The translations under genes were made by a program, and so were the position numbers. The notes under the pieces are model-generated. The model ran no database searches, was not told the DNA's origin, and worked only from the letters and a program-made list of their open reading frames with translations. Of a DNA stretch of 64,000 bases, positions 10,825-21,183 are shown one piece after another (within the stretch, counting starts at the first letter, position 1; the number at the start of each line of letters is the position of its first letter). This stretch comes from Atkinsonella hypoxylon (taxonomy: Eukaryota > Ascomycota > Sordariomycetes > Hypocreales > Clavicipitaceae). The stretch covers positions 310,001 through 374,000 of the forward strand of contig JFHB01000001.1 of the NCBI GenBank assembly GCA_000729835.1, written 5' to 3'.

Positions 10825-13566
10825 CTAGTCCTGGAAGAACTTGATAATTTGTTGAATGTCGCGGAGACCAAAACCATGCTTGGGGAAGCAAATGTAGACC
10901 TCTTCACCCAGAGCACCAAATTTGCTTCGGAAACCGGCCTTGCGGCGGAGACCGAGGCTGTCCACGATGGAGGCATATGTGCGTGCCAAGAACCTAGCTC
11001 GGACTCCGCGAAGATGTTCTCCAGGCGTCAACTTCTCCGAGACACCGGCCCCAAAGGTGACCTGGCCTGAGACCGTGGACAGTGTGTATTCGATGAGGAC
11101 CTCGATGGCGCCGTTTACAGACCCAGGGAAGTCCAGAGCCCACTTGACCTGCCAGCCGTGCTTGGGAGATAACTTGGCCAAGACAACCATGGCAAGAACC
11201 TTGCCGTCCTTCTCAGCAGCATAGTATCGACGATGTTCAGGGTCGATCCAAGGACGAACTTCCGTAAGATGAACCTGTTTGCCCTTGCGGTTGGCTTTCC
11301 ACGCTGCAATTGCTTCGTCGGCGCGCTTCATGAAATCGGCATCAGGCTTGACCTCGTGAATCTTGACCCCTTCACGTTCCACACGACGGGCCTTGGGACC
11401 TCGGCCGTTGATGTTGTGATAATTGTTGGCGTCTACGCGCTGCTCTTCTGTGCAGGATAAAGTGCGCCAGCGCATCTGCTGGGCCAGAATCTCCTGGATA
11501 TCATAAGATACCAGCATCCAAACTGGAGTCAGTTTCAACTCCGAGAGCACAAATTGGACAAACGCAGAACAGACTTCCTTGTATTGACTCGAGTGACAGA
11601 GGGGATCGCCGGTAATCATTGCAAACTTATCCTGTTTGACGTAACCAACGGCAGCACCGCTGCTATGTCGCCAGATTTGGAAACGCTCGTCAAGCCATGA
11701 GGTATTGGATGCATCACCGTAGTTTGCAATGAGTTTCTCAATAGGAGGCATGACACCGTCCTGAAGTGGCTTCGTCGTGTCTGCTTCCGGATGAGGCAAG
11801 CCAGGAGCCCGTTCGGGCAGAGACTTCGGGTCACGGTGGAAGAGGGAAGCGTATCGAACGTCACCGAGTTCCAACATCCAAGCTACAATTCGCTCCAATC
11901 CAAGACCAGCACCGGCATGTGGAGGGGCGCCGAGATCGAATGCCGCCATGTAGTCTTCCATGCCGTCTTCTGTAATGCCAGCGGCTCGCATATTCTCTCG
12001 CAGCTCTGCTGCGTCATTGATACGCTGACCACCTGAGCAGATTTCTTGTCCGCGGATAAAGATATCAAAGGATCTTGTCCAGAATGGATCCTCAGGATCC
12101 TTATGGGTATAGAATGGACGGGCACTGGCGGGAAATTTGTCCAACACGTAGTAATCTGTTCCAAACCTTTCTCGGACGAGTTCACCTAAACGAATCTCAT
12201 CGGGAGTCGACAAGTCTTCCATCTCAACGCTTCTACCATCTTCACGGAGCATCTTGATACCGTCCTCGAACTTGAGAATCAAGGTCTCATCCAACCATTT
12301 GAACTCTTTGCTGGGCCATCGCTTCTGGACCTCTACGACTTCGGGCATAGCGTAAACAGCGGTGAAGACGGCTTTGAGGAACTCGTCAATGATATCGATG
12401 ACTTCATGGTAGTCGTGCTGAATCGCCATCTCGAGGTCAAGTCCGGTATACTCAGTAAGGTGTCTGTGAGTGTTTGAATTCTCCGCGCGGAAAACTGGCC
12501 CGATTTCAAAAACCCGACCGAAATCAGCAGATACAGACATTTGTTTGGCCAGCTGTGGACTCTGGGCCAAGAAGGCATTTCGGCCAAAGTAATTGACCTT
12601 GAAAACGGCGGCGCCACTCTCCGTGGCCGCCGGCTGCAATTTGGGGGTATTGATTTCGACGAAGCCTTGTTCGTCAAGTGTCTCGCGGAATTTGCGAGTC
12701 ACAAGAGAGCGAATACGGAACAAGGCCTGATTAGAGGGATGACGAAGGTCGAGAATTCGGGACGTCATGCGGTTGCGTAGGGTCTCGGGAGGCTTGTAGT
12801 TGGTGAATGGCGCTCCATGAGCAGCATTCACCAAGTGAATGGTATGTACCTCGACCTCGACACCAGAGTGTGTAGCCGAACGAACGGGTTCGGGAGGGGT
12901 TTTGAGGGTTCCGTTGACTTGTACCAATGACTCTGAATGCAATTTCTCTACCCATCGCACCATGTCAAGATACTCCCGCGATAGCACGCCTTGAACAGTG
13001 TGTGTCTGGTCTCTGAAAAGAAGAAAATCCAGGTTTTTCGAAATCTGACGCTGAGTTGCAATACGAGCTCTGAAATTAACCTCGGTACCAAGGGGAAGCT
13101 TGTCCAGCTCAGCAATGGTGTTGAGTTCGTAAGGATGGGCAGGCCAATCGGCACTCATGCTCGTACGACCACTATCCATGCTGAAGCGACCCGAGTCTCT
13201 ACTCTTATCCATGCTGGACCGCTGTGACTTATCATTGAGCTTGTCGAGTTCTGATCGATAATTAGACAGGCTGAGCCTCTCCATGCCAGGGCTTCTTACG
13301 ACATCGACGCCGCTATCACTTATTCTAGACAAACGCTTGTTGCTACCGAAAGCGCTGCCGGGAAGGGTCGGAGTTGATGGAGCAGATGGCGAAGCTGGGG
13401 TTGAACTTGGAGTTGATTTGCCTGATGGTGAGGAAGTGGTCCAGTCTGCTGTATAAGTCGCGTCTGTGACGTCGCCACTCTTTTGCGGACTCGAGTTGCG
13501 ACTGCGCGACCTGGGCAGGCCAAAGGCCGATGCAACGGGGGCAAAAATGCCAGAAGTGCTGGGCAT
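10825..13566 (-). CDS. erdS: Predicted ergosteryl-3beta-O-L-aspartate synthase: AspRS fused to a DUF2156 aminoacyl-transfer domain
   Basis: A 913-aa intronless fusion. Residues 1-140 are Ser/Thr/Pro-rich and disordered. An OB-fold anticodon-binding domain (about 160-250) precedes a class II AspRS core (about 275-585), with motif 2 around FEIGPVFRAENSNTHRHL (353-370) and motif 3 GLGLERI (554-560). Residues 605-913 form a second enzyme domain of the DUF2156/GNAT-like type used by bacterial MprF to move amino acids from tRNA to lipids (IWRHSSGAAVGYVKQDKFAM, ITGDPLC, FGAGVSEKLTPGEHLRGV). In fungi this exact fusion charges tRNA-Asp and transfers Asp to the 3-beta-hydroxyl of ergosterol. The divergent hydrolase at 15679 supports the assignment. 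The start is an ATG. Activity on ergosterol is inferred from family knowledge. Confidence 0.92.
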   Translation of the reverse strand: MPSTSGIFAPVASAFGLPRSRSRNSSPQKSGDVTDATYTADWTTSSPSGKSTPSSTPASPSAPSTPTLPGSAFGSNKRLSRISDSGVDVVRSPGMERLSLSNYRSELDKLNDKSQRSSMDKSRDSGRFSMDSGRTSMSADWPAHPYELNTIAELDKLPLGTEVNFRARIATQRQISKNLDFLLFRDQTHTVQGVLSREYLDMVRWVEKLHSESLVQVNGTLKTPPEPVRSATHSGVEVEVHTIHLVNAAHGAPFTNYKPPETLRNRMTSRILDLRHPSNQALFRIRSLVTRKFRETLDEQGFVEINTPKLQPAATESGAAVFKVNYFGRNAFLAQSPQLAKQMSVSADFGRVFEIGPVFRAENSNTHRHLTEYTGLDLEMAIQHDYHEVIDIIDEFLKAVFTAVYAMPEVVEVQKRWPSKEFKWLDETLILKFEDGIKMLREDGRSVEMEDLSTPDEIRLGELVRERFGTDYYVLDKFPASARPFYTHKDPEDPFWTRSFDIFIRGQEICSGGQRINDAAELRENMRAAGITEDGMEDYMAAFDLGAPPHAGAGLGLERIVAWMLELGDVRYASLFHRDPKSLPERAPGLPHPEADTTKPLQDGVMPPIEKLIANYGDASNTSWLDERFQIWRHSSGAAVGYVKQDKFAMITGDPLCHSSQYKEVCSAFVQFVLSELKLTPVWMLVSYDIQEILAQQMRWRTLSCTEEQRVDANNYHNINGRGPKARRVEREGVKIHEVKPDADFMKRADEAIAAWKANRKGKQVHLTEVRPWIDPEHRRYYAAEKDGKVLAMVVLAKLSPKHGWQVKWALDFPGSVNGAIEVLIEYTLSTVSGQVTFGAGVSEKLTPGEHLRGVRARFLARTYASIVDSLGLRRKAGFRSKFGALGEEVYICFPKHGFGLRDIQQIIKFFQD

Positions 13567-15678
13567 CTTTGACTTGTATACTCAAGTGGACGAGCTGGTA
13601 GCAAGTGTAGATATGCTAGGTCGACCGGGCAAAGAATGACGGAGATTCGAGGTTTAAAATCTGGGAAGAGACAAAGGGGATACTAACGCGGCGGCGGCGG
13701 AGGCGGAGAGTAAGGTCCGCACGTCACCGAAGAGGCGCGATGGGGCGCGAGGGATAGAGGGGCGTGAGGGGCGTGAGGGTCAGAAAAGGACACCAGGGGA
13801 CACCAGGGCAGTCAGCCCGTCAGACGAGTGACACAATGACGCCCCAGACGGCAGGCCAATGCCAAGTTTGAGCCACGACGTGCAGGGGAGCCCGCTAGCG
13901 CCGCCAATGCTTCCGACCCTGCCGAAATCGAAATCGGAATCGAAATCGGTGCAGTCAACTATTACCAGACTGCGTACAGTCCTCGTCTCGTGCCTTGTTG
14001 GACTGGACGTTATTCACGACCACCCTTGCTTGGGCTTGCAACCCGCGACACGAGGGCGATGTTGCAAAGGATTATTGCTTATTGCCGTCTTCGATGAATG
14101 CGCCTCGCGACTCGGGAGTCGATGGAAGTCAGTACACGATGATGTGATTTGTGGTTTGTGGGTTGGTAGTAGATATGGAAATGCCGTCCGTTGGCATCTA
14201 GCGTCAAATGTTGATTGTAGGTATGGCACTCGGCACGCGCCAGGAGGCACCGCGAATATGGGCAAGCGGAGGCTATTATGAGACTCGAAAGGTAAGAGGA
14301 TAGCGAGAGAGGAAAGCAAGAAAGCTACGGCGCCCCTCGTCTTGCCTCGAGCCTTGTTATATAAGGTTGGCTGTAGGGAGTAGAGTCAGTAGACGGCGAC
14401 AAGCAAATGGGCCAGGGTCGGATCTTGTTTGTCGGGTGAGTGGGAAAACCCCGCGAGTTCCGGCCGCAATAGGGCAATTCAGGCACCCGGTTACAGAAAA
14501 CTTATGACAATGTCCGGGACACACCAAGCACATCAAGCTGGATGACGGGGAATTACAAAGCCTGGAGCAGAGTCCGATCTGCACCGAGGCCGGTCTTAGG
14601 GCAGGTAGGGCGGGGAGGCCAGGGAGGCCAGGGAGGCCAGGGAGGCCAGGGAGGCCAGGGAGGCCAGGGAGGCCAGGGAGGCCCGGGAGGTCCAGCGAGG
14701 TCAGCGAGGTCAGCGAGGTCAGGGGCCCCTGCCCGGGCCACTCCTTCGGCTTTTGGTAAGCTTCCGTCAGAATCCGAGTTCGTGCCCGGCCGCCGTCTCC
14801 ATACCACTTCACTTGCTCACTTGCCTCGAGTTCGCATGACTCAACTCATCCACCAAGATAAATCGTACCAAGTAGTTGGTTGAGTGGGTATTTCATGCAT
14901 GCTGTGGGGGGCCTCGAGAACCGACTGGAAATATCAAGTCGAATCGATCAATCAGGTTGAGCATTGCATGTCCCACCGTTTCACCCTCATTGAATGAAAA
15001 ACGAGCGGCCGCGCTCTTTCCCCTTTCCTTGCTGGGGGTGTGTGTCTCTGCGTGTGCCTGCCGGTTTTCTCTGCGTTTTGCATTCTGCGTCCTATTAACT
15101 ATTCCGTAATAAGCTTGAATTTGGTCGCCCTTTCCTTTACGTCAGTAGTCCGCCAGGGCCAATCTGGAGCAGGGGTCCTTCTCCTTCTGACGTCACCACC
15201 ACAACTGATTGGAAAGACTATCCCACAATTGTGGAACCCTGTCGGACACCTACAGAACAAGTTGCAAGACCTGATGAGCCTGGAGCATGTATGTATTCCG
15301 TATAACTATTACCCAGTAGAATACGGAGTAGCTGCACTGGCATTAAACAGGGAAGCTGCGACCTTATTCAGACAGACAGACGCACAGGACTGGAGCTTGT
15401 CGATTGCGCGTTTACTTACCATCGGTGTACCAAGCCTACCAAGCCTACCAAGCTCCAACCCCGAGGCTGTTTGAAGCTCCATTAAGTACGGGCTTTTACT
15501 AATACTTTGGCTTCCATCGCCCGTTACATGGCTGAATTGTCTTGTCTGGTGGACTGAATAACCTGTCGTATGCCAGCCATCCTACCCCCTGCGCGAAGAG
15601 CGACTTGGCTTCCGAGGCATCCATTATTGAACATCTCCGTACTACTCCTCCGGCCTTGCTATCAAGCTTGATCACAAC
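13567..15678. promoter_or_regulatory. Shared divergent regulatory region between erdS and the erdH candidate
   Basis: 2.1 kb separating the two divergent ATGs. It contains a G-rich 9-bp minisatellite at 14617-14724, a perfect CRE-type palindrome TGACGTCA at 15188-15195, and TACGGAGTA at 15322-15330. The reading frames at 13859-14281 and across the minisatellite look like chance. Joint regulation of both genes from this region is an inference. Confidence 0.5.
14617..14724. repeat. 9-bp minisatellite GGCCAGGGA followed by AGGTCAGCG copies
   Basis: Seven perfect tandem copies of GGCCAGGGA (14617-14679) and one variant copy, followed by about three copies of a related 9-bp unit AGGTCAGCG. It lies between erdS and erdH. 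Translated frames give Gly-Gln-Gly or Pro-Gly-Leu runs, which are an artefact of the repeat. Confidence 0.9.
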
Positions 15679-16920
15679 ATGGGAGACTCTTTCGACCTGG
15701 CTCAGAGTCGTGCTGATGCACTCAAGCGCACCGTGTCCTGTTTTGACACCACTTCAGCGCCGACCACCCTCACAGTACCCTCTGTCGTCACCACCGCTTT
15801 ACCAAGTCCGGCACACTCGGATGTTGTCGACGACTATGATAACCCTCTCGAGTCAAGTTCCAGATGGTATCTCAACGCAAGGGCACAAGCGGTTCGCTAC
15901 GCCGCCAGCTTAGGTTTCAGCATTCACAATAGGTCTGATCCCCCAGCACCATATCCCTCAAGAGAGATCTGGTTGGACTCGACTCTGTCCGCCTGGAAAG
16001 GGAAGCAGAAGATCAAGGTGGAGGTATGGAATCCGCCGCGGATATCTATCGGGCCACGTGCCGCAGTCATCAACTTGCATGGAGGAGGCTGGATTCTGGG
16101 TCAAGGAACTGACGATGCTCGATGGGCAGGCGCAGTACTTTGTAGTGTCGATGCCGTCGTTTTCACCGTCAATTATCGGCTGGCCCCCAGCTACCCGTTT
16201 CCCACCCCGATGGAAGACTGTGTGGATGCCATTCTTCAGATAGCATTAAGAGCATCTGAGTTTGGAATTGATCCAGATCGCATCATTTTGTCCGGCTTTT
16301 CTGCAGGTGCAACAAATGCGCTTACCAGCTGGATCGTCCTACAAGACCCTTTACGCTGGGACTACAAACTGCCGATTCAACCACCGCAAATTCTTGGCCT
16401 GGTTCTGTTTTATCCCACCCTGGACGTGACCATTACTAGACCAGGCAAACGTCAAACCTGCCTTCGCCCTGAGCGAACATTGTCTCCCGGACTAACTGAT
16501 CTAATCGACGCTTCTTATTTCTATCCATCGATTCCAAGAGAAAAACGAACAGACCCACGAATGTCACCCGGTTTGATGTCGGATGACTTGTTGAAAAAGT
16601 TACCACACTTGCATATGATTTTATGCGAGTACGACATGTTGCTAGCCGAAGGCATTCGGTTTGCCGAAAGGCTAGAACAGAATGACGTACCGTTCACTGT
16701 TCGCATTGTTGAAGGGGAAGGCCATGCGTGGGATAAACCGCCGCCAATGACACCGAAGCAAAGCGTCTTCGTCGAGTATGGAAAAGCAACCGACAGCATC
16801 GCTCGCTGGCTCGGCCGAGACTGCGAGACGGATCAGGAATCAGTGAGCTCGATGCGTCGCAAAAGGCCAAGATTTAAACGACCGCGCTATCTTTCTGTTA
16901 GATCCAGATCTCTCCGGTAG
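15679..16920 (+). CDS. erdH: HSL-type alpha/beta hydrolase, candidate ergosteryl-aspartate hydrolase
   Basis: A 413-aa intronless protein of the hormone-sensitive-lipase/arylacetamide deacetylase family. The oxyanion motif HGGG is at 134-137, the nucleophile elbow GFSAG at 206-210 (Ser208), and the probable acid and base are Asp319 (CEYDM) and His349 (GEGHAWD), so the triad is complete. The first about 95 residues lack a signal peptide, and the C-terminal about 25 residues are strongly basic (RRKRPRFKRPRYLSVRSRS). It is transcribed away from erdS, the arrangement described for the Aspergillus pair in which ErdH removes Asp from ergosteryl-Asp. The hydrolase fold is certain; the substrate is inferred from position. 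Other esters remain possible. Confidence 0.82.
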   Translation: MGDSFDLAQSRADALKRTVSCFDTTSAPTTLTVPSVVTTALPSPAHSDVVDDYDNPLESSSRWYLNARAQAVRYAASLGFSIHNRSDPPAPYPSREIWLDSTLSAWKGKQKIKVEVWNPPRISIGPRAAVINLHGGGWILGQGTDDARWAGAVLCSVDAVVFTVNYRLAPSYPFPTPMEDCVDAILQIALRASEFGIDPDRIILSGFSAGATNALTSWIVLQDPLRWDYKLPIQPPQILGLVLFYPTLDVTITRPGKRQTCLRPERTLSPGLTDLIDASYFYPSIPREKRTDPRMSPGLMSDDLLKKLPHLHMILCEYDMLLAEGIRFAERLEQNDVPFTVRIVEGEGHAWDKPPPMTPKQSVFVEYGKATDSIARWLGRDCETDQESVSSMRRKRPRFKRPRYLSVRSRSLR

Positions 16921-18751
16921 ATCAGGAAGTCGAATGCTTTATGACGCGACCACTGTATCGATCGAACGGCTTGTTCTTGTATGATAGAAGGCAACAAAGG
17001 GGCGTGCATATATCCATTAGATTCATGGGTAGGGTTGTGTAGGAATGAAACAGGACTGATGTATATGTGATGTACGCCTGCGTAAAAAAAGCAAAGGCGT
17101 TAACGGATATTATTAAACTTTTTTTTTTTTTTTCCAAAAACTGTTATAGATTGATTCATAGCACAGTATAGACTAAAATTAAATGATGCGTCTTATCAAT
17201 CATGGTACAAAAATTTGTTGATTATTCGTTTTTCTCACCGTGAAATCCCGCAACCTCAAATCTTGAGCAAAGCAGTCATATCTCATGTCTGTGAGCTATA
17301 CAACCGTGTGAACGAGTTGATAACAATGTTGCTTAACCATTCACCCAGAAGAGACTCATCCCACCTCGTCATGGTCTCGTGGGTTTCGTCAATTTGCCTT
17401 CCCATGCCTTTCCTCATCTATCCCGCCAGCAGCTCCTTCTCCATGAAGTTAGGAAATGCGAGATAGCACTTCGACATGGCTCGAAGTACGTGATGAAGAG
17501 GACTCAGTGCCCTTAACGCGATGTCTTATAAGAGTGCCATCGCTTGTGGTCTGCATCGATTCAGGAGTCCACGGCGAATGGGAATGGTCTATTTGCGACT
17601 CGCATTGCATTGCCTGCCTCTTTCACTCTTCAGTGGTACCTACCCTTCCTACATGTGACGAAGATGGATGTTGCGGCAGCGGCACGGACTTGACTCAGTA
17701 GGGCGCACTGCATACGGTTGATTAATAAAGGGGTAAAGCGTGATGTCTTTGCGGACGGTGAACATGACGGATGTTGTTCTTTACAACAGATTATTGCCAT
17801 GCCGTTGTACGTATGATGTGGCTTCGGCCAACTTCTTCCCCCTGGAGTCCGATTTGCCGGTATAGATCATGTTTGCGCGCCGCAAAGGGCAGAGAAGCTC
17901 ATCGTCTTGTACGTCGCCACCTTGGCGATGCTTCGATCAAATGTAGATGAGGCGGGTGCCAATATCAATATGCTGCTGGACGGCCTGGAGCAAGATACAA
18001 TGGGGAATCTGCAACACCTTCTTTTTTTTTTTTTTCCCCGAACAGCTGCCCATTTCGTGATATAGCTTGCGTTCGCTGAATATGGGGAAACTGCGCTCTT
18101 GTCGACTCACGCAGCTTGACCACGATTTGAAAATCACCTGGCTGAGGTAGGCCGTCGGCAAAGAGAGGTCACTTCCGAGCATCTATCATGCGCTTGTGTA
18201 AAAACATAAACGGTGCTTCTCATGACCGATTGGTTGAGGCCCTCCCCATCTCTTCTAGAAGCTCGTTCTTGGGTGACGAAAAATTTGTTTCTCTAATGTG
18301 TGGACAGTCTCGAGTCCAAGCGCTTTTAGGCCTGCTTTGACTTGCAACCGTCGTGCCCGGATGCTCAGTCGTTGACGAAGCAGACTCTTGCCCTTTGATA
18401 TGCATGATATATTGCCCGATTTGGATATCGATCCGATGGACAAGATGGAGATGACATCCTTTTTGAAGAGCCCATTTGTTTTCAACGGTGCCCAGTCGAC
18501 GATTGCTACGAGAACTATCGCGACTCAGACGAACACGTCTAACGCACTGGGCCCTAGATATATTCAGGGCTTTCATGAGTGATAATGTTACCCGTTTTTA
18601 ATTGGATGTACCGAGGAGTCCCTCACCCGCGGTGCAGGATTTGTCATTGGCTCCAAGAAAGTGACATGCTGAACAACATAAATTGCATGTATTATTAAAT
18701 GGTTCGGAGACATGACATGTGTTAGTTTTATGCAGCCGCTCATCCAACCCA
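16921..18751. other. Convergent intergenic region
   Basis: About 1.8 kb between the 3' ends of the hydrolase and GLTP genes. It contains poly-T runs near 17120 and 18025 and several short frames (17215-17466, 17937-18182, 18220-18576) with no recognisable domain. No RNA gene was found by eye. Confidence 0.5.
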
Positions 18752-19663
18752 TTACCATTTAGCCTCCTTGTCGATGAACCCCTTCAAGATCCCAACAATC
18801 TTTTCCAAGGCAACCAGGTAGGCGCGCATATCCTCCTGAACCTTGGCCTTGTCCGAGCCAAGCTTGGCATAGAAGTCCTTTCGGTAAGGACAGGCGCTCA
18901 TGGCAGCGCTGAAGACAGGCTTAACAAGGAAGCTGTGGTGGGGCTTGAGAGTCTGGCCATAGGCGCCACGGAAGGAGTCGGACAATTCCTCGGAAGCTTT
19001 GGCAAGATTGGAGCTCAGGGCGATGCAGGTAAAGTCGAGGCCACTGCATTCCAAGGAAATGTCTTGTTAGTGAAGAGTTTTTTTTTTTTTTTTCTCTTTC
19101 TTCTTTAAGAAGCTAATGAAGGAAAGCAATTTTGGAGCATTGGGAATTGCCTGTCAGAAGATACGTACCGAACCAGCCAGAGGAGACCCTCGGTGGCAGT
19201 GTGTTTCTTGGTCTTGAGCTCGTTTCGGCAGAGGTCCTGGATGTTTTCGGATTCGGCGGGAGAAGCGAGTTGTCTATCGCGCAGTTTCTACATTCCATGT
19301 TAGATATTGCGATGAGCTTATACAGCCTGGTCAAAGGGGTTTCGCGGATTGAGGAGGGAGGCGAAAGTAGTCACCTTGACGTTGCCGAGCATGTCGGACT
19401 TGACGGGGGAAAAGGCAACTGAGCCCATAACGTCTGTTGAGCGAACCGCGGGATCAGTTATCAATTCGGAGGAACAAAGAAAAGTCCTGGCTCCCGAGCC
19501 AAGTGAGCAGCATACCGAACATGGTGGTTAGGGACTCGGCGGCATCCAGGAACTCTGTCGTAGCAACGGCGTTGCCCTCATCAGCGTCAATGGGGACATT
19601 GACAAAGGACTGTTTGAAGGTCTGCACAATGGTGCCACCGGGAGGAATAACGGGAGTAGACAT
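18752..19663 (-). CDS. HET-C2: Glycolipid transfer protein, HET-C2 type
   Basis: Four exons on the minus strand: 19663-19516, 19433-19375, 19287-19169 and 19043-18752, giving 205 aa. The joined protein is one GLTP domain. The sugar-headgroup residues of the family are all present in order: Asp63-x3-Asn67-x2-Lys70, Trp106 (LLWLVRGL) and His145 (LKPHHSFL). The family moves glycosphingolipids between membranes from the cytosol. The Podospora member HET-C2 is also an allorecognition locus. Splice junctions are canonical and keep frame (F|DVMG, NVK|KLRD, LVR|GLDF). It is divergent from the phospholipase D gene, 1.5 kb away. Strong call. Confidence 0.92.
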
Positions 19664-21183
19664 GATGGGCCTTCGCTCTTCTTTACGGAAGCTAATAATT
19701 GCTTCAATGGGAAGATATCCGAAGATCAGAGGAAGAGAAATGGACTGGTCGTCTCGGTATCCCTACAGGTCGTGGCGACAGATAGTGGCGGTCAAGCTGT
19801 CCTTTGAGTTGTTGCGGTACCTAGTACTACGGAGTACTCCCGTACCTAGGAGGTAGGTATTGATGGCACGCAACGCAAGTCTGGTGGGGTCAATTGAAGA
19901 AGGGGTTAAAGATTGTCTGTGATCACGGAGCAATGAGATGCGGGGTTCCAAACTCCAGAGTGAAAGCAAGAGGGGGGAGGGGAGGGGTTGGCTTGGCTGG
20001 CAAGCTGGTCGTGGTGCGAGAAGCGAGGGCGCATTGCTGAACGTAGTCTTGTTTCTTGTTTGCCAAGTCTAGTCTAGTCCCGGAGCTCCAGTACTCCTCG
20101 TGTACGGCTCGGGGGTTGAGAAGGTCAGGCGTGGGCGTCAGCAGCGCCGATATAATTAGTATGCTCGATAGTTAGGGTGCTCTCATACTATGTATGAGAC
20201 TATGAGAAATGCTTGGTCGAGCGGATCGTGATATTCTTAGGACATTTCCAGAAATGCCTCCTCAGCCAGGGCCTATTTTAGAATTTTTAGATAAAAGTGA
20301 GAATGCCAAGGCTTCTTGGGGATGAACCCAGTTGAATTCAAAATGTTCCTTTGCATCTAAGGGGTTAACTAACTAGTTATCACGGTGAATTAAAATAGCC
20401 ATACCCTGGCTGACTTGCCATGCCATGCTCCTCTTTAATCTGTTCAATCTGTCAAGGCCAAAACCAGGTTGTGCGCGTGGGGGCCGCGATGCCCGCTGAC
20501 GTCACAGCTTGCAAGGCGGAACGTTGCAGGTCCTAATTTCGGTGACAATAACAGTGTGGCAGTGGCCATTCTTCAACTAGGTACCTATGTAGTGCCCATA
20601 AGCACCCCCCCCCCCCCCTTTGGCCTTTGGAAGTCAAAGGCCTGGGATCATCCCAGCCGGCGATCCAAGTCGGATTTTAATGTCACCAGACGCTTTCGTC
20701 CTCTTATTGCATCCGTTCTCCAAAATCGCTTGACTGTCTCCTTTAATAGACAAAACGTTCTTCATGTACCCGTACCCTGGGTCAATATCTTTTATTTGGC
20801 ATATGCGGCTGGCCCTGCACACTTCTTGTGATGCAAGCACTCCGGGCCAGTCGACAATCATTCATCCAAACTTAAAGTGACGGACGACGCTTATTTATAA
20901 GCCACCCACCCGCATTGCTGATCTCTTGGCATGATCACCCCCCCCACTTTCCGAGTTACCTGCTCGTGCTCGTGCTCATGCTCATTATCGTGCTCCCTTT
21001 CGACTCTTGAACATCTTCTCTCCTCCACCAGCTTTTGCTCGTCCTTATACTTACGCCGTTTGAAAATTGTTGCATGGAGTACATGAGTCCGCAGCAAGCA
21101 GGTCGCTCGAGCTCGCTTATTCTTTACGTCCTCCCTGGTTCTTTCATTGTGACGTGCGACCGATCACTGACTTCATTCGCAAA
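19664..21183. promoter_or_regulatory. Divergent regulatory region between GLTP and phospholipase D
   Basis: 1.5 kb shared by two divergent lipid genes. It holds an ACCTAGGTA/TACGGAGTA compound block at 19817-19860, a perfect TGACGTCA at 20497-20504, a poly-C tract near 20604, and a CTCGTG/CTCATG hexamer run near 20960-20995. No gene is seen. Confidence 0.5.
19817..19860. repeat. Compound palindromic block (ACCTAG, ACTACGGAGTACT, TACCTAGG)
   Basis: In 44 bp the two recurrent intergenic words of this window occur together, about 150 bp upstream of the GLTP start codon. Each is largely self-complementary, so the block can form several small hairpins. Confidence 0.65.

Noticed and set aside
14357..14883. 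Frames with Pro-Gly-Leu or Gly-Gln-Gly collagen-like runs
   Set aside because: Direct translation of the 9-bp minisatellite between erdS and erdH.
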